From JADLAT01 sp964348795 (GTDB lineage Bacteria > Pseudomonadota > Alphaproteobacteria > Micavibrionales > Micavibrionaceae), in the NCBI GenBank assembly GCA_964348795.1, contig CAYGDY010000008.1, positions 1-64,000 on the forward strand: a stretch of 64,000 nt of DNA, given 5' to 3'. Every line of letters begins with the position of its first letter. The first letter of the stretch is position 1. Below, piece after piece: positions 17,183 to 25,200 of this stretch. A model generated the notes under the pieces. That model did no database searches and was not told the DNA's origin. It worked only from the letters and a program-made list of their open reading frames with translations. The translations under genes were made by a program, and so were the position numbers.

Positions 17183-17222
17183 GAAATGTTATATTATAAC
17201 ATATGTTATAGTATAACATTTA
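17183..17222. promoter_or_regulatory. Two tandem Zur-box-like palindromic operators
   Basis: Two perfect 17-bp palindromes of form ATGTTATA-N-TATAACAT stand directly next to each other at 17186-17202 and 17203-17219. With flanks (GAA before the first, TT after the second) they closely match the proteobacterial Zur consensus as I recall it. They sit between the divergent starts at 17168 and 17280. Zur with zinc represses such promoters, so both flanking genes would rise in zinc starvation. The palindromes are seen directly; the Zur assignment is from memory of the consensus. MarR or Fur-type regulators using similar AT-rich sites remain possible. Confidence 0.65.
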
Positions 17223-17279
17223 AGGGCGCACAAGGGCCTAATTATATGTTTTCATAAAAAAAGAAAGGAAAGAAACGAT

Positions 17280-17582
17280 ATGAGTAACACTCTTCAAAAC
17301 ACCCTCTTGGGAATTTTCCTCACGGCATCAGTTTCGTTTGCGCATGCAAAGGAAGGACCTGAATTCAATGCCCGCATCAAACACATGACCATTCCTGTTG
17401 ATTGTGATCTTCTGGGACCAAAGGGAACCCTCACATCCTCATTCTTAAAACAGCTCGATATTTTCGGACATCTAAACGGAAATGAAAGCAAGCAGGACAT
17501 GCACCAGCACCTCTCCCTGCATGGTATTTCACCAAAGACAATCGAAGCTATACGGCAGAATTGTATGAACCCTTCGCACTGA
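17280..17582 (+). CDS. Small secreted His-containing protein, probable Zur-regulon member
   Basis: The product is 100 residues with a signal peptide (about 1-23, cleavage after SFAHA). The mature part has two Cys (42, 95), which could form a disulphide, and six His (35, 64, 75, 77, 81, 100), including HQHLSLH at 75-81. AAAGGA precedes the ATG. It lies 60 bp after two Zur-like operators and diverges from the 16905-17168 gene. A periplasmic zinc-binding or zinc-scavenging role would fit, but no known family was recognised and the residues alone do not prove metal binding. Confidence 0.55.
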   Translation: MSNTLQNTLLGIFLTASVSFAHAKEGPEFNARIKHMTIPVDCDLLGPKGTLTSSFLKQLDIFGHLNGNESKQDMHQHLSLHGISPKTIEAIRQNCMNPSH

Positions 17583-17697
17583 AAAATATATTTTTCTCCG
17601 TGTTTTTTTCGCTTGAAAAAATTTTAAATTCGCGCATATTGGGGAAGCTCTGCTGGATAGTTCTGCAGGGCATTGTTATATGAAAGAGGACAAAAAC

Positions 17698-18033
17698 ATG
17701 AAAAAGTACATGATGATCGCCGCCGTTGCCGCTCTGGTTTCTGCTGCTCCTGCCTACGTTGCATTCCAAGCACAAGCTGAAGATGCCGCTCCTGCCGCTG
17801 AAGCCGCTCCTGCCGCTGAAGCAAAAGAAGTTGTTCTGGCCGATGGCACAAAAGCCGTAATCAAAGGCGAAGAAGTATTCGTAATGAATGCTGAAGGTGC
17901 AGAAACACCTGCTCCAGATGGCGAACATGCTCTTCAGGATGGCACAACCATCAAAACAATGGGCGGCAAGCTCGTGGTTGAAGAAGCCGCTCCTGCCGCT
18001 GGCGAAGCTCCTGCTGAAGGCGCCGCACAGTAA
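17698..18033 (+). CDS. Secreted Ala/Glu-rich small protein with repeats
   Basis: The product is 111 residues. It has a signal peptide (MKKYMMIAAVAALVSAAPAYVAFQAQA) and then AAPAAEAAPAAEA repeats at both ends of the mature chain. The central part (VVLADGTKAVIKGEEVFVMNAEGAETPAPDGEHALQDGTTIKTMGGKLVVEE) looks like a small beta domain. The ATG at 17698 has AGAGGA 8 nt upstream and gives a proper signal peptide. A possible promoter is TTGAAA-N16-CATATT at 17613-17640. A strong terminator follows, so the gene is monocistronic and likely well expressed. Such Pro/Ala-rich periplasmic proteins are common in alphaproteobacteria; the role is unknown. Confidence 0.7.
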   Translation: MKKYMMIAAVAALVSAAPAYVAFQAQAEDAAPAAEAAPAAEAKEVVLADGTKAVIKGEEVFVMNAEGAETPAPDGEHALQDGTTIKTMGGKLVVEEAAPAAGEAPAEGAAQ

Positions 18034-18056
18034 TTTGCATTTCGATGCAATACAAG

Positions 18057-18086
18057 AACCCGATGGACCTCCTCCATCGGGTTTTT
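18057..18086 (+). terminator. Rho-independent terminator
   Basis: An 11-bp stem AACCCGATGGA/TCCATCGGGTT with a short loop is followed by a run of T. It ends transcription of the 17698-18033 gene. Confidence 0.85.
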
Positions 18087-18226
18087 CTTTTCTTTCCGTG
18101 CAGGAACGGGTACAAGCTTAAATTAAATCGCGCTGATTTATTTTGAGATAAGGCACGAGGCGCGCAAGCGCCTTAAAGGCCATAAGCAACGCGTAACGAT
18201 GTCTCAAGACACATAAGAAAGACTTT

Positions 18227-19516
18227 ATGAAACCTGCCTCCCGCATACAAGCCAATATCGAGATCCTTGAAAGTCTGGAAAAGGTCCGTATGCCGATGGA
18301 TTCCCGCATCGGGGATTACATGCGTCACAGGCGCTATATCGGGTCCAAGGACCGCGCTGAAATTGCCGAGCGGGCTTACCACATCATGCGGGCCCACGCC
18401 CGCCTTGCATGGTGGCTGTCCCGCCTTGCCCTGCCTGATACGCCGAGAAACGGGGTGATCTTGTGGCTGGCGCTGGGAGAGCAGATCGACCTCAAACGGT
18501 TTTCCGCACTCTTTGATGGCACGCAGTATGCGCCGGAGCCCTTGACGGAAAGCGAAATACAGTGGCTGTCTGCGCTCGAAAGGCAACCCCTGAACCATCC
18601 CGATATGCCGGAATCTGTGGCGACCGAGTGCCCCGTGCTATACGAGGCGCCTTTGAAAGAATATTTCGGGGAGACTTTCCACGATGAAATGTCTGCGATG
18701 CTGGCCCCTGCGACACTGGATCTCAGGGTCAATATTTTTACCTGTACGCGGGAAAAAGCCAGAGTCTCTCTCGAAGAAGACGGAGTCCCTACCACACTGA
18801 CCCCTTATTCCCCGTGGGGCCTGCGGTGCGAGAACAAAGCGTTTCTTTCCAAAACAAAAGCTTTCCAAAAAGGATGGGTTGAGATTCAAGATGAAGGCTC
18901 CCAGTGTATTTCAGCACTGTGTGGTGCCCAGCCTGGCATGCAGGTGCTGGATTTTTGTGCAGGCGGTGGTGGTAAAACGCTGGCGCTGGGCTCTGCCATG
19001 CAACGTAAAGGCCGGATTGTGGCCATGGACAATGATGAAAAACGCCTCGAACGGGGCCGTATCCGGTACCGCAAGGCCCATCTGGCCGACATCATAGAGG
19101 TGCGGCCCCTTTCGGATGAAAAACACAGAAAATGGCTCCGCAGGCAAAAAGAAACCTTTGATATTGTCCTCACCGATGTCCCGTGTAGCGGAAGCGGCAC
19201 ATGGCGGCGCAACCCCGATTTGCGGTGGCGCCCCATTGGCCCTTCTTTGGAGGAACTCACCGTCTTGCAAGCCGGCATACTCGATAAGGTCGCGCCCTGC
19301 GTGAAACCGGAGGGTCATCTGGTGTATGCCACCTGTTCGCTCCTGCCGGCGGAAAACGAAGAACAAATCACTGCTTTTTTAAAGCGACATGATTCCTTTG
19401 AAATCGATCCTGTTCCGCCGCAAGCCGGACTGGGTTCCCCCTTCATGCGCCTGACCCCTTTGCGCCACAATACGGATGGTTTTTTTGCCGCACGGCTGAA
19501 GAAAAAATCTGTATAA
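18227..19516 (+). CDS. rsmB: RsmB/NOP family RNA cytosine-C5 methyltransferase
   Basis: The product is 429 residues. RsmB methylates C967 (E. coli numbering) of 16S rRNA using SAM. An N-terminal NusB-like helical region (about 1-140) is followed by a Rossmann methyltransferase domain. That domain has LDFCAGGGGKTLAL (SAM binding, about 238-251), DVPCSGSGTWRR (motif IV, release Cys) and YATCSLLPAENEEQI (motif VI, catalytic Cys). The order and both cysteines are intact. It is followed by sspB 52 bp later. Other NOP-family RNA methyltransferases are similar, so exact site specificity is inferred. Confidence 0.88.
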   Translation: MKPASRIQANIEILESLEKVRMPMDSRIGDYMRHRRYIGSKDRAEIAERAYHIMRAHARLAWWLSRLALPDTPRNGVILWLALGEQIDLKRFSALFDGTQYAPEPLTESEIQWLSALERQPLNHPDMPESVATECPVLYEAPLKEYFGETFHDEMSAMLAPATLDLRVNIFTCTREKARVSLEEDGVPTTLTPYSPWGLRCENKAFLSKTKAFQKGWVEIQDEGSQCISALCGAQPGMQVLDFCAGGGGKTLALGSAMQRKGRIVAMDNDEKRLERGRIRYRKAHLADIIEVRPLSDEKHRKWLRRQKETFDIVLTDVPCSGSGTWRRNPDLRWRPIGPSLEELTVLQAGILDKVAPCVKPEGHLVYATCSLLPAENEEQITAFLKRHDSFEIDPVPPQAGLGSPFMRLTPLRHNTDGFFAARLKKKSV

Positions 19517-19568
19517 AATCTTTTAGCCCTCTTGATTTACCCTGCGATTTTCTGCGACACATAAAGCG

Positions 19569-20114
19569 ATGATGGATGATGAAGAAACATTGCGATATGA
19601 CAAAATGGTGGAGACCGCCCTGCGCGGTGTTGTCCGTAAATCACTGGAAGAGGTGATCCGCCACACCGTCCGCCACGGCGGCATGCCTGGCGAGCATCAT
19701 TTTTATATTACCTTCCTGACGGATTACCCGGGCGTCAAGATTCCCAGCTATCTGCGCGACCGTTACCCGGGCGAGATGACCATCGTCCTGCAATACCAGT
19801 TCAGTGAGCTGGGCGTGGACGCAGAGAAAATGTCTGTGACATTGTCCTTCAACAATGTCCCCGAGCGTCTCCAAATTCCCTTGAATGCCATCAGCATTTT
19901 TGCGGACCCATCCGTCAATTTTGCCCTCCAGTTCCAGCCTCTGGGCGAAGCGATAGAGGAGGCGGATCTTGCCCTCTTGGACGAGCTGGACGATTCAGAA
20001 GATCCCAAACCGGACGGAAGCGGACCCTCCGGCGGCAAACGCAGTAAAGCCAAGAAAAACACAAAAGCCGCTTCGGGTGAGGTCGTCTCCCTTGATAAAT
20101 TCAGAAAGAAGTAG
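19569..20114 (+). CDS. sspB: ClpXP adaptor SspB (alphaproteobacterial type)
   Basis: The product is 181 residues. SspB binds ssrA-tagged or specific substrates and tethers them to ClpX. The substrate-binding fold matches the alpha-type SspB (HHFYITFLTDYPGVKIPSYLRDRYPGEMTIVLQYQF). It is followed by a flexible charged linker and a C-terminal XB tail (VVSLDKFRKK) that docks on ClpX. The start ATGATGGATG lacks a strong ribosome binding site. It lies between rsmB and an alpha/beta hydrolase gene 10 bp downstream. Confidence 0.92.
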   Translation: MMDDEETLRYDKMVETALRGVVRKSLEEVIRHTVRHGGMPGEHHFYITFLTDYPGVKIPSYLRDRYPGEMTIVLQYQFSELGVDAEKMSVTLSFNNVPERLQIPLNAISIFADPSVNFALQFQPLGEAIEEADLALLDELDDSEDPKPDGSGPSGGKRSKAKKNTKAASGEVVSLDKFRKK

Positions 20115-20124
20115 TGGCGTAAAT

Positions 20125-21072
20125 ATGAGCGCTGATCCCTCTGCGCACAATGGCCCTTTTTCGGTTCTGCTCTCCAAAGGAGAGTTGCGGGACCCTGCGC
20201 GGGGTCATCGCCTTGTGCCCTATAAAATCTATTATCCTGCTGAAACACCTTCAAACCTGATCCCTGTGATTTTCTGGAGTCACGGGTTCGGGGGAAACCG
20301 TGACGGCGCCGCTTTTATTTCCCGTTATCTGGCCTCTTACGGCTATGCCGTTGTGCATGTGACGCATATCGGAACAGACAGCACCCTGTGGGAAGGCAAG
20401 GCAGGCCATCCGTGGGATATCCTCAAACAAACCAAAGTCCCCCGCGAGACTACACTGGCACGTTTTGGCGATATTCCCTTTATGCTGGACCAGCTCCCCA
20501 CGCTGGATTTGCCGGTCTTACCCCATCTGGATTTTTCATCTCTGGGGATTTCAGGTCATTCCTTTGGGGCCATGACAACGCAGGTTCTGGCGGGCCAGCA
20601 CTTTCCTGATGAAACTGGTGTGCTGTCCAGCTTTCGGGACCCGCGTTTCAAGGCGGGGATCCTGTATAGTCCGGTGCCCGTCCGGCATCTGGTCGAAGAC
20701 CAGGTCACAGATTCCCAACTGTACGGACCTATTGCGCTTCCCCTGCTCTATATGACCGGCACGCAGGATGATTCCCCCATCGAGCCTTTCGATTATACCC
20801 ACCGGATGGCCGTCCATGAGTATTCCAACCATCCGGACAAATATCTCCAGATCCTTCAGGACGGAGATCATATGATCTATAACGGGACGCGGGGAAAACT
20901 CGGGGTCAACCCGAACAGGGAACGGCACGAGACTCTGATCAAAGTGACGGCGCGGGCGTTTTGGGATGCTTTTCTCAAAAACGACACCACTGCAAAAAAA
21001 TGGCTGGATAACGGAGGGGCACAAGCCTATATGGGTCAGGATGGACAATTCAAAACGACACAACGCGATTGA
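20125..21072 (+). CDS. Alpha/beta hydrolase (PAF-acetylhydrolase / dienelactone hydrolase-like)
   Basis: The product is 315 residues starting at ATG 20125. The nucleophile elbow is GHSFG (in SLGISGHSFGAMTTQVLA), preceded by an oxyanion-hole-like FWSHGFGGNRDG. A late acid/His pair is likely in TGTQDD...DGDHMIYNG. No signal peptide, so cytoplasmic. Family members hydrolyse esters of varied substrates, and the substrate here is not predictable. The ABC ATPase gene downstream overlaps its 3' end by 32 bp, so the two are probably co-transcribed. Confidence 0.75.
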   Translation: MSADPSAHNGPFSVLLSKGELRDPARGHRLVPYKIYYPAETPSNLIPVIFWSHGFGGNRDGAAFISRYLASYGYAVVHVTHIGTDSTLWEGKAGHPWDILKQTKVPRETTLARFGDIPFMLDQLPTLDLPVLPHLDFSSLGISGHSFGAMTTQVLAGQHFPDETGVLSSFRDPRFKAGILYSPVPVRHLVEDQVTDSQLYGPIALPLLYMTGTQDDSPIEPFDYTHRMAVHEYSNHPDKYLQILQDGDHMIYNGTRGKLGVNPNRERHETLIKVTARAFWDAFLKNDTTAKKWLDNGGAQAYMGQDGQFKTTQRD

Positions 21073-21988
21073 AATCCGCCATTTGAACAAAATCTACCGC
21101 TCCGCCAAAGGCGGCGCCCCTCGATACGCGCTCGAAGATGTCTCCCTGACCGTCCGGCAGGGCTCTATTTTCGGATTGCTGGGCCCCAACGGCGCAGGAA
21201 AATCCACCCTCATCAATATCATGGCAGGCCTTGTCATGAAAACGGATGGATCCGTGCGGATCTGGGACTCCGATCTGGACCAAGACCCGCGCAATGCAAA
21301 AACCGCCATCGGGATTGTGCCACAGGAACTCAATTTCGATGCGTTTTTTTCACCCGCCAAGTTGCTGGACCTGATGGCAGGGCTCTATGGCGTGCCCGCA
21401 GACAAACGCAGGACCATGGAGCTCCTGCGCATGGTGGGGCTGGAGGACAAGGCACACAGTTATACCCGCGCCCTGTCGGGCGGAATGAAACGCCGTTTGA
21501 TGGTGGCCAAGGCCATGGTTCATAGCCCGCCCATTCTGGTACTGGATGAACCCACAGCGGGTGTGGATGTGGACTTGCGCAAACAGCTCTGGAACAACAT
21601 CAGGGCGCTCAACAAAGAGGGCGTGACAATCCTGCTCACCACTCATTATCTGGAAGAGGCTGAAGAGCTGTGTGACCATATTGCCATTCTCAACCACGGG
21701 CGTGTTATTATCGATGAACCCACGCCGGCTTTATTGTCCCGCATTGACAACAAGGAAATCCGCTTTACGCTGGATCAGGACTGTTCCCGCGTTCCGGCAG
21801 GCCTTGAAGGCTATAATGCCGAGCTTTCCGCCCCGCGGACCTTGATTGTGCGCTATACCCCTAAAGACCAGCCCCTTGACCCCCTTCTCACGGCCCTGCG
21901 CGCTTCGGGCGTTCGTATTGTGGATCTGGTGACAGAGGAAAGCGATCTCGAAGATGTGTTCCTCCAGCTCACACAAGCCGCCGCATAG
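21041..21988 (+). CDS. ABC transporter ATP-binding protein (CcmA/DrrA type), permease absent
   Basis: The product is 315 residues starting at ATG 21041 within the preceding gene. Walker A GPNGAGKST, Q-loop, signature LSGGMKRR, Walker B LVLDEPTAGVD and the H-loop (LLTTHYLEEAEE) are all present. The C-terminal extension (about 230-315) is typical of ATPases that pair with ABC-2 membrane proteins for drug, lipid or polysaccharide export. No permease gene lies on either side; tRNA-Arg follows. The partner must be encoded elsewhere or lost, so the substrate is unknown. Confidence 0.85.
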   Translation: MDNSKRHNAIEIRHLNKIYRSAKGGAPRYALEDVSLTVRQGSIFGLLGPNGAGKSTLINIMAGLVMKTDGSVRIWDSDLDQDPRNAKTAIGIVPQELNFDAFFSPAKLLDLMAGLYGVPADKRRTMELLRMVGLEDKAHSYTRALSGGMKRRLMVAKAMVHSPPILVLDEPTAGVDVDLRKQLWNNIRALNKEGVTILLTTHYLEEAEELCDHIAILNHGRVIIDEPTPALLSRIDNKEIRFTLDQDCSRVPAGLEGYNAELSAPRTLIVRYTPKDQPLDPLLTALRASGVRIVDLVTEESDLEDVFLQLTQAAA

Positions 21989-22118
21989 CACGGGATGACG
22001 GATGATAGAGCATTCTTATCTGAAATGATTATAGATTCGTGTTTCAAAGGCCTCCAAAAGCGAAAAAAGCTTGAAGATTGCTTCCCCGCAGGCTATACAC
22101 TCCGCTTGTAATGCGTGT

Positions 22119-22194
22119 GCGCCTGTAGCTCAGGGGATAGAGCACTGGTTTCCGGAACCAGGTGTCGGAGGTTCGAATCCTTCCAGGCGCGCCA
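22119..22194 (+). tRNA. tRNA-Arg (CCG)
   Basis: A 76-nt tRNA with acceptor GCGCCTG/CAGGCGC, discriminator G and encoded CCA. The anticodon loop TTCCGGA gives anticodon CCG for arginine. The T-arm GGTTCGAATCC is standard. It lies between the ABC ATPase and the convergent RTX gene. Confidence 0.95.
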
Positions 22195-22219
22195 TTATGC
22201 CTTTGCTCCCCGACACGCC

Positions 22220-25200
22220 CTAAGCTGTCGCCTGACCATTATTGGTAATGTCTTCGATATTCAGACCCGTGACCGATTCCAGTATAGCAATCTGCACGGC
22301 AGACGCAGGACCGGACTGTCCATCCACATCCACGGAAACAAGGGTGTTCCCACCGATCTCTATGGAAAAGACAAAGTCATCAATGCTGTCCTGCAAGGCA
22401 TCATAGCCTTGGAGCAGGGCTGAAACATCCAGCACGTCTCCTTCTGCTACGTTGAAATCCCTGATCGTATCCACACCATCGGCCATCGTCTGGAAAAGGA
22501 TCACGTCATTGCCGGTTCCGCCATCAATGATATCATTCCCCAAACCACCTGCAATATGGTCATTGCCTTCTTGACCGAAGATCAGATCATTCCCCTCTCC
22601 GCCCTGAATGGTGTCATTCCCGCCCAGACGGCCTTCACTCTGGGCATTGACAGATTCTACAGACAGCTCAAGCACATGTGTTTTGATATATTCCATGGTG
22701 GTTGAACGGTTCCAGGCCGTATCCAGCCCTTCCCCGTTTTCGAGACGGGTAAAGACCGCCCAGCCTGATCCAATGGCTGTACCATCCAGCCCCTGCGCCT
22801 GTGCCAGAGAATCCGTATTGAGGGAGTCACCAAAAATGATATCACTGGAGGCCCCGCCATTCAGGGAATCACCGCCTACGGCCGTCAGTTTGTACAGGGG
22901 GTTTGTCTCGGCCAAAACCGCTGTCAGGTCATTGGCGTCGTTAATATTGAGGGCATGACCATCGGAATCAATGACATCAATACGGCTGATATGTGCGCCG
23001 ATATTGATCCCGACCCCGATCACCTGATCACTGAGCGCGTTGATCACGCCGATTTCATTTGTGCCATCCGTCACACCGTTGATTTCTTTCATAATGGCAT
23101 CAACACTGCCGATCGTTGCCGGATTGCTGTTCGTGACATAACGGTTGGGTTCCCCGTCAGACAGGAAATAGGTCGTGGTCACGGCCCCTGAAATGGCATC
23201 ACCGCTCTGAAGCCAACCAATACCAGCCTGAAGCGCGGACTCATAGTTTGTAAATCCGCCCGTGTCGAGGTTTTCAAGCCACGTAATGGCTTGCGCCAGT
23301 TGTGCGGGGTTCGTCACGAGAAAGGTTGCTCCCTCCTGCGCTGTGGTTCCGAAGGGCGTAAAATGGACCTTGATATCCCCGCTTTGGTAGGTTCCAAAAT
23401 CGGAGACCAGATTTTTTAGGGCATCAACAAGAAGCGAAATTCTGGAGGTTGGTACTTCGTGACTCCCCATGGAACCGGAATTATCAATAATAAAGAGCAT
23501 ATTGTAATCCTGTTTCTGGTTTTCAACGGTGGAGCCCCCCGTATCCCCGACCAGAATATCGGGACCGGCATGACCTAAAATCGCGCCTTTCCCACCACCG
23601 ACAACCCATGTCACGGTCTGGCCCGGAATGTCGTTGACATTGTCGCCGACAATCAGGGCTGGAGGTGTCGGCAAGGTTTTCACCGTCAGGACGGCCACAT
23701 CGGTATCCCCGTCAAAGTCTTTGAGGGTATAGGTGAAGCGCTCCTGCACGGGCGCGGCGTTGTTTCCGGCGGACACATAGGTAAAGGACCCGTCCGCATG
23801 CAGGGTCAGTGTGCCGTGGAGTCCGGTGATGATGGTGGGCGTACCGGCGATGACAGGATAATGGACGCCTGCGAAGACGACTTTGGAGACAAGGCCCGGC
23901 AGATCAGCGCCTGGCGCATCATTGCCCAGCACATTGCCGGAGACACTGGTGGTGTCAACCGCGACCGTGGCGGTATCATTGACCGCGCAGGGCCCGTCAT
24001 CCCTGACGGTGACCTGAATGGTGCCTGTGGCCATATCTCCGTCCGCGTCAGTGGCAATGACGCCAAAACCGAGCGTGATCGCATCATCCGGATTGGTCGC
24101 ATCGGCATGGTCGAGCACACCTTTGAGGACAAAGTCATACGCGCCGGTCGCAGGGTTGAGGGTCAGACGGAAAATCTCCACACCACCGGCTTGCCCGATA
24201 TAGGCATTGCCCTGTGTTGTCACAACAACAGGCACACCATGGGATGTCAGTGTGCCATTCTTAGCGCCAGAAAAGGTCACAGTCGAGGGGTCTGCGACAG
24301 AAAGTGTACCAGGGGTGTCGGCCCCAAAATCAACACCGAGCGTGCCATGGGCGCTATCGGTCGGGGCCAGATCGGATTCATCAACCACAATCGGCGCTGT
24401 GGTGGCAATGACAGGGGTGTCATCCAGATCGTTGACATGGATCGTCAGGACGGCCACATCGGTATCCCCGTCAAAGTCTTTGAGGGTATAGGTGAAGCGC
24501 TCCTGCACGGGCGCGGCGTTGTTTCCGGCGGACACATAGGTAAAGGACCCGTCCGCATGCAGGGTCAGTGTGCCGTGGAGTCCGGTGATGATGGTGGGCG
24601 TACCGGCGATGACAGGATAATGGACGCCTGCGAAGACGACTTTGGAGACAAGGCCCGGCAGATCAGCGCCTGGCGCATCATTGCCCAGCACATTGCCGGA
24701 GACACTGGTGGTGTCAACCGCGACCGTGGCGGTATCATTGACCGCGCAGGGCCCGTCATCCCTGACGGTGACCTGAATGGTGCCTGTGGCCATATCTCCG
24801 TCCGCGTCAGTGGCAATGACGCCAAAACCGAGCGTGATCGCATCATCCGGATTGGTCGCATCGGCATGGTCGAGCGGCAAAAACTGTTTGAAGGTATAAT
24901 CGCCTGTGACGGGATCAATGGTCAGGGTAAAGACCGTAACCGTTCCATCGCCTGTTGTGCCGATGTATTCACCGGCTGTTTGCGTGATGACAACGGGTAG
25001 GCCATGGGAGAACAGGGGAATAGAGGTGGTTGTCTGCCCATTGGGCAGGATACTCCCGGGGGCGTCTCCGCCGAACTGCACGCCCAACACCCCGTTGGCC
25101 TGCGAACCGTTGGGCAGAAGTGTTTCATCGACAATTTCAAGACCCTTGCCGAGTTCCGGTACGGCGGGGAATGTCGGAAGACTGTCTGTGAGGTGGATGG

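Noticed and set aside
23798..25000. A 400-codon open frame opposite the RTX gene
   Set aside because: It is the mirror of the repeat-rich coding strand: it contains the same repeated peptide twice because the RTX repeats are duplicated, and it has no domain or ribosome binding site.
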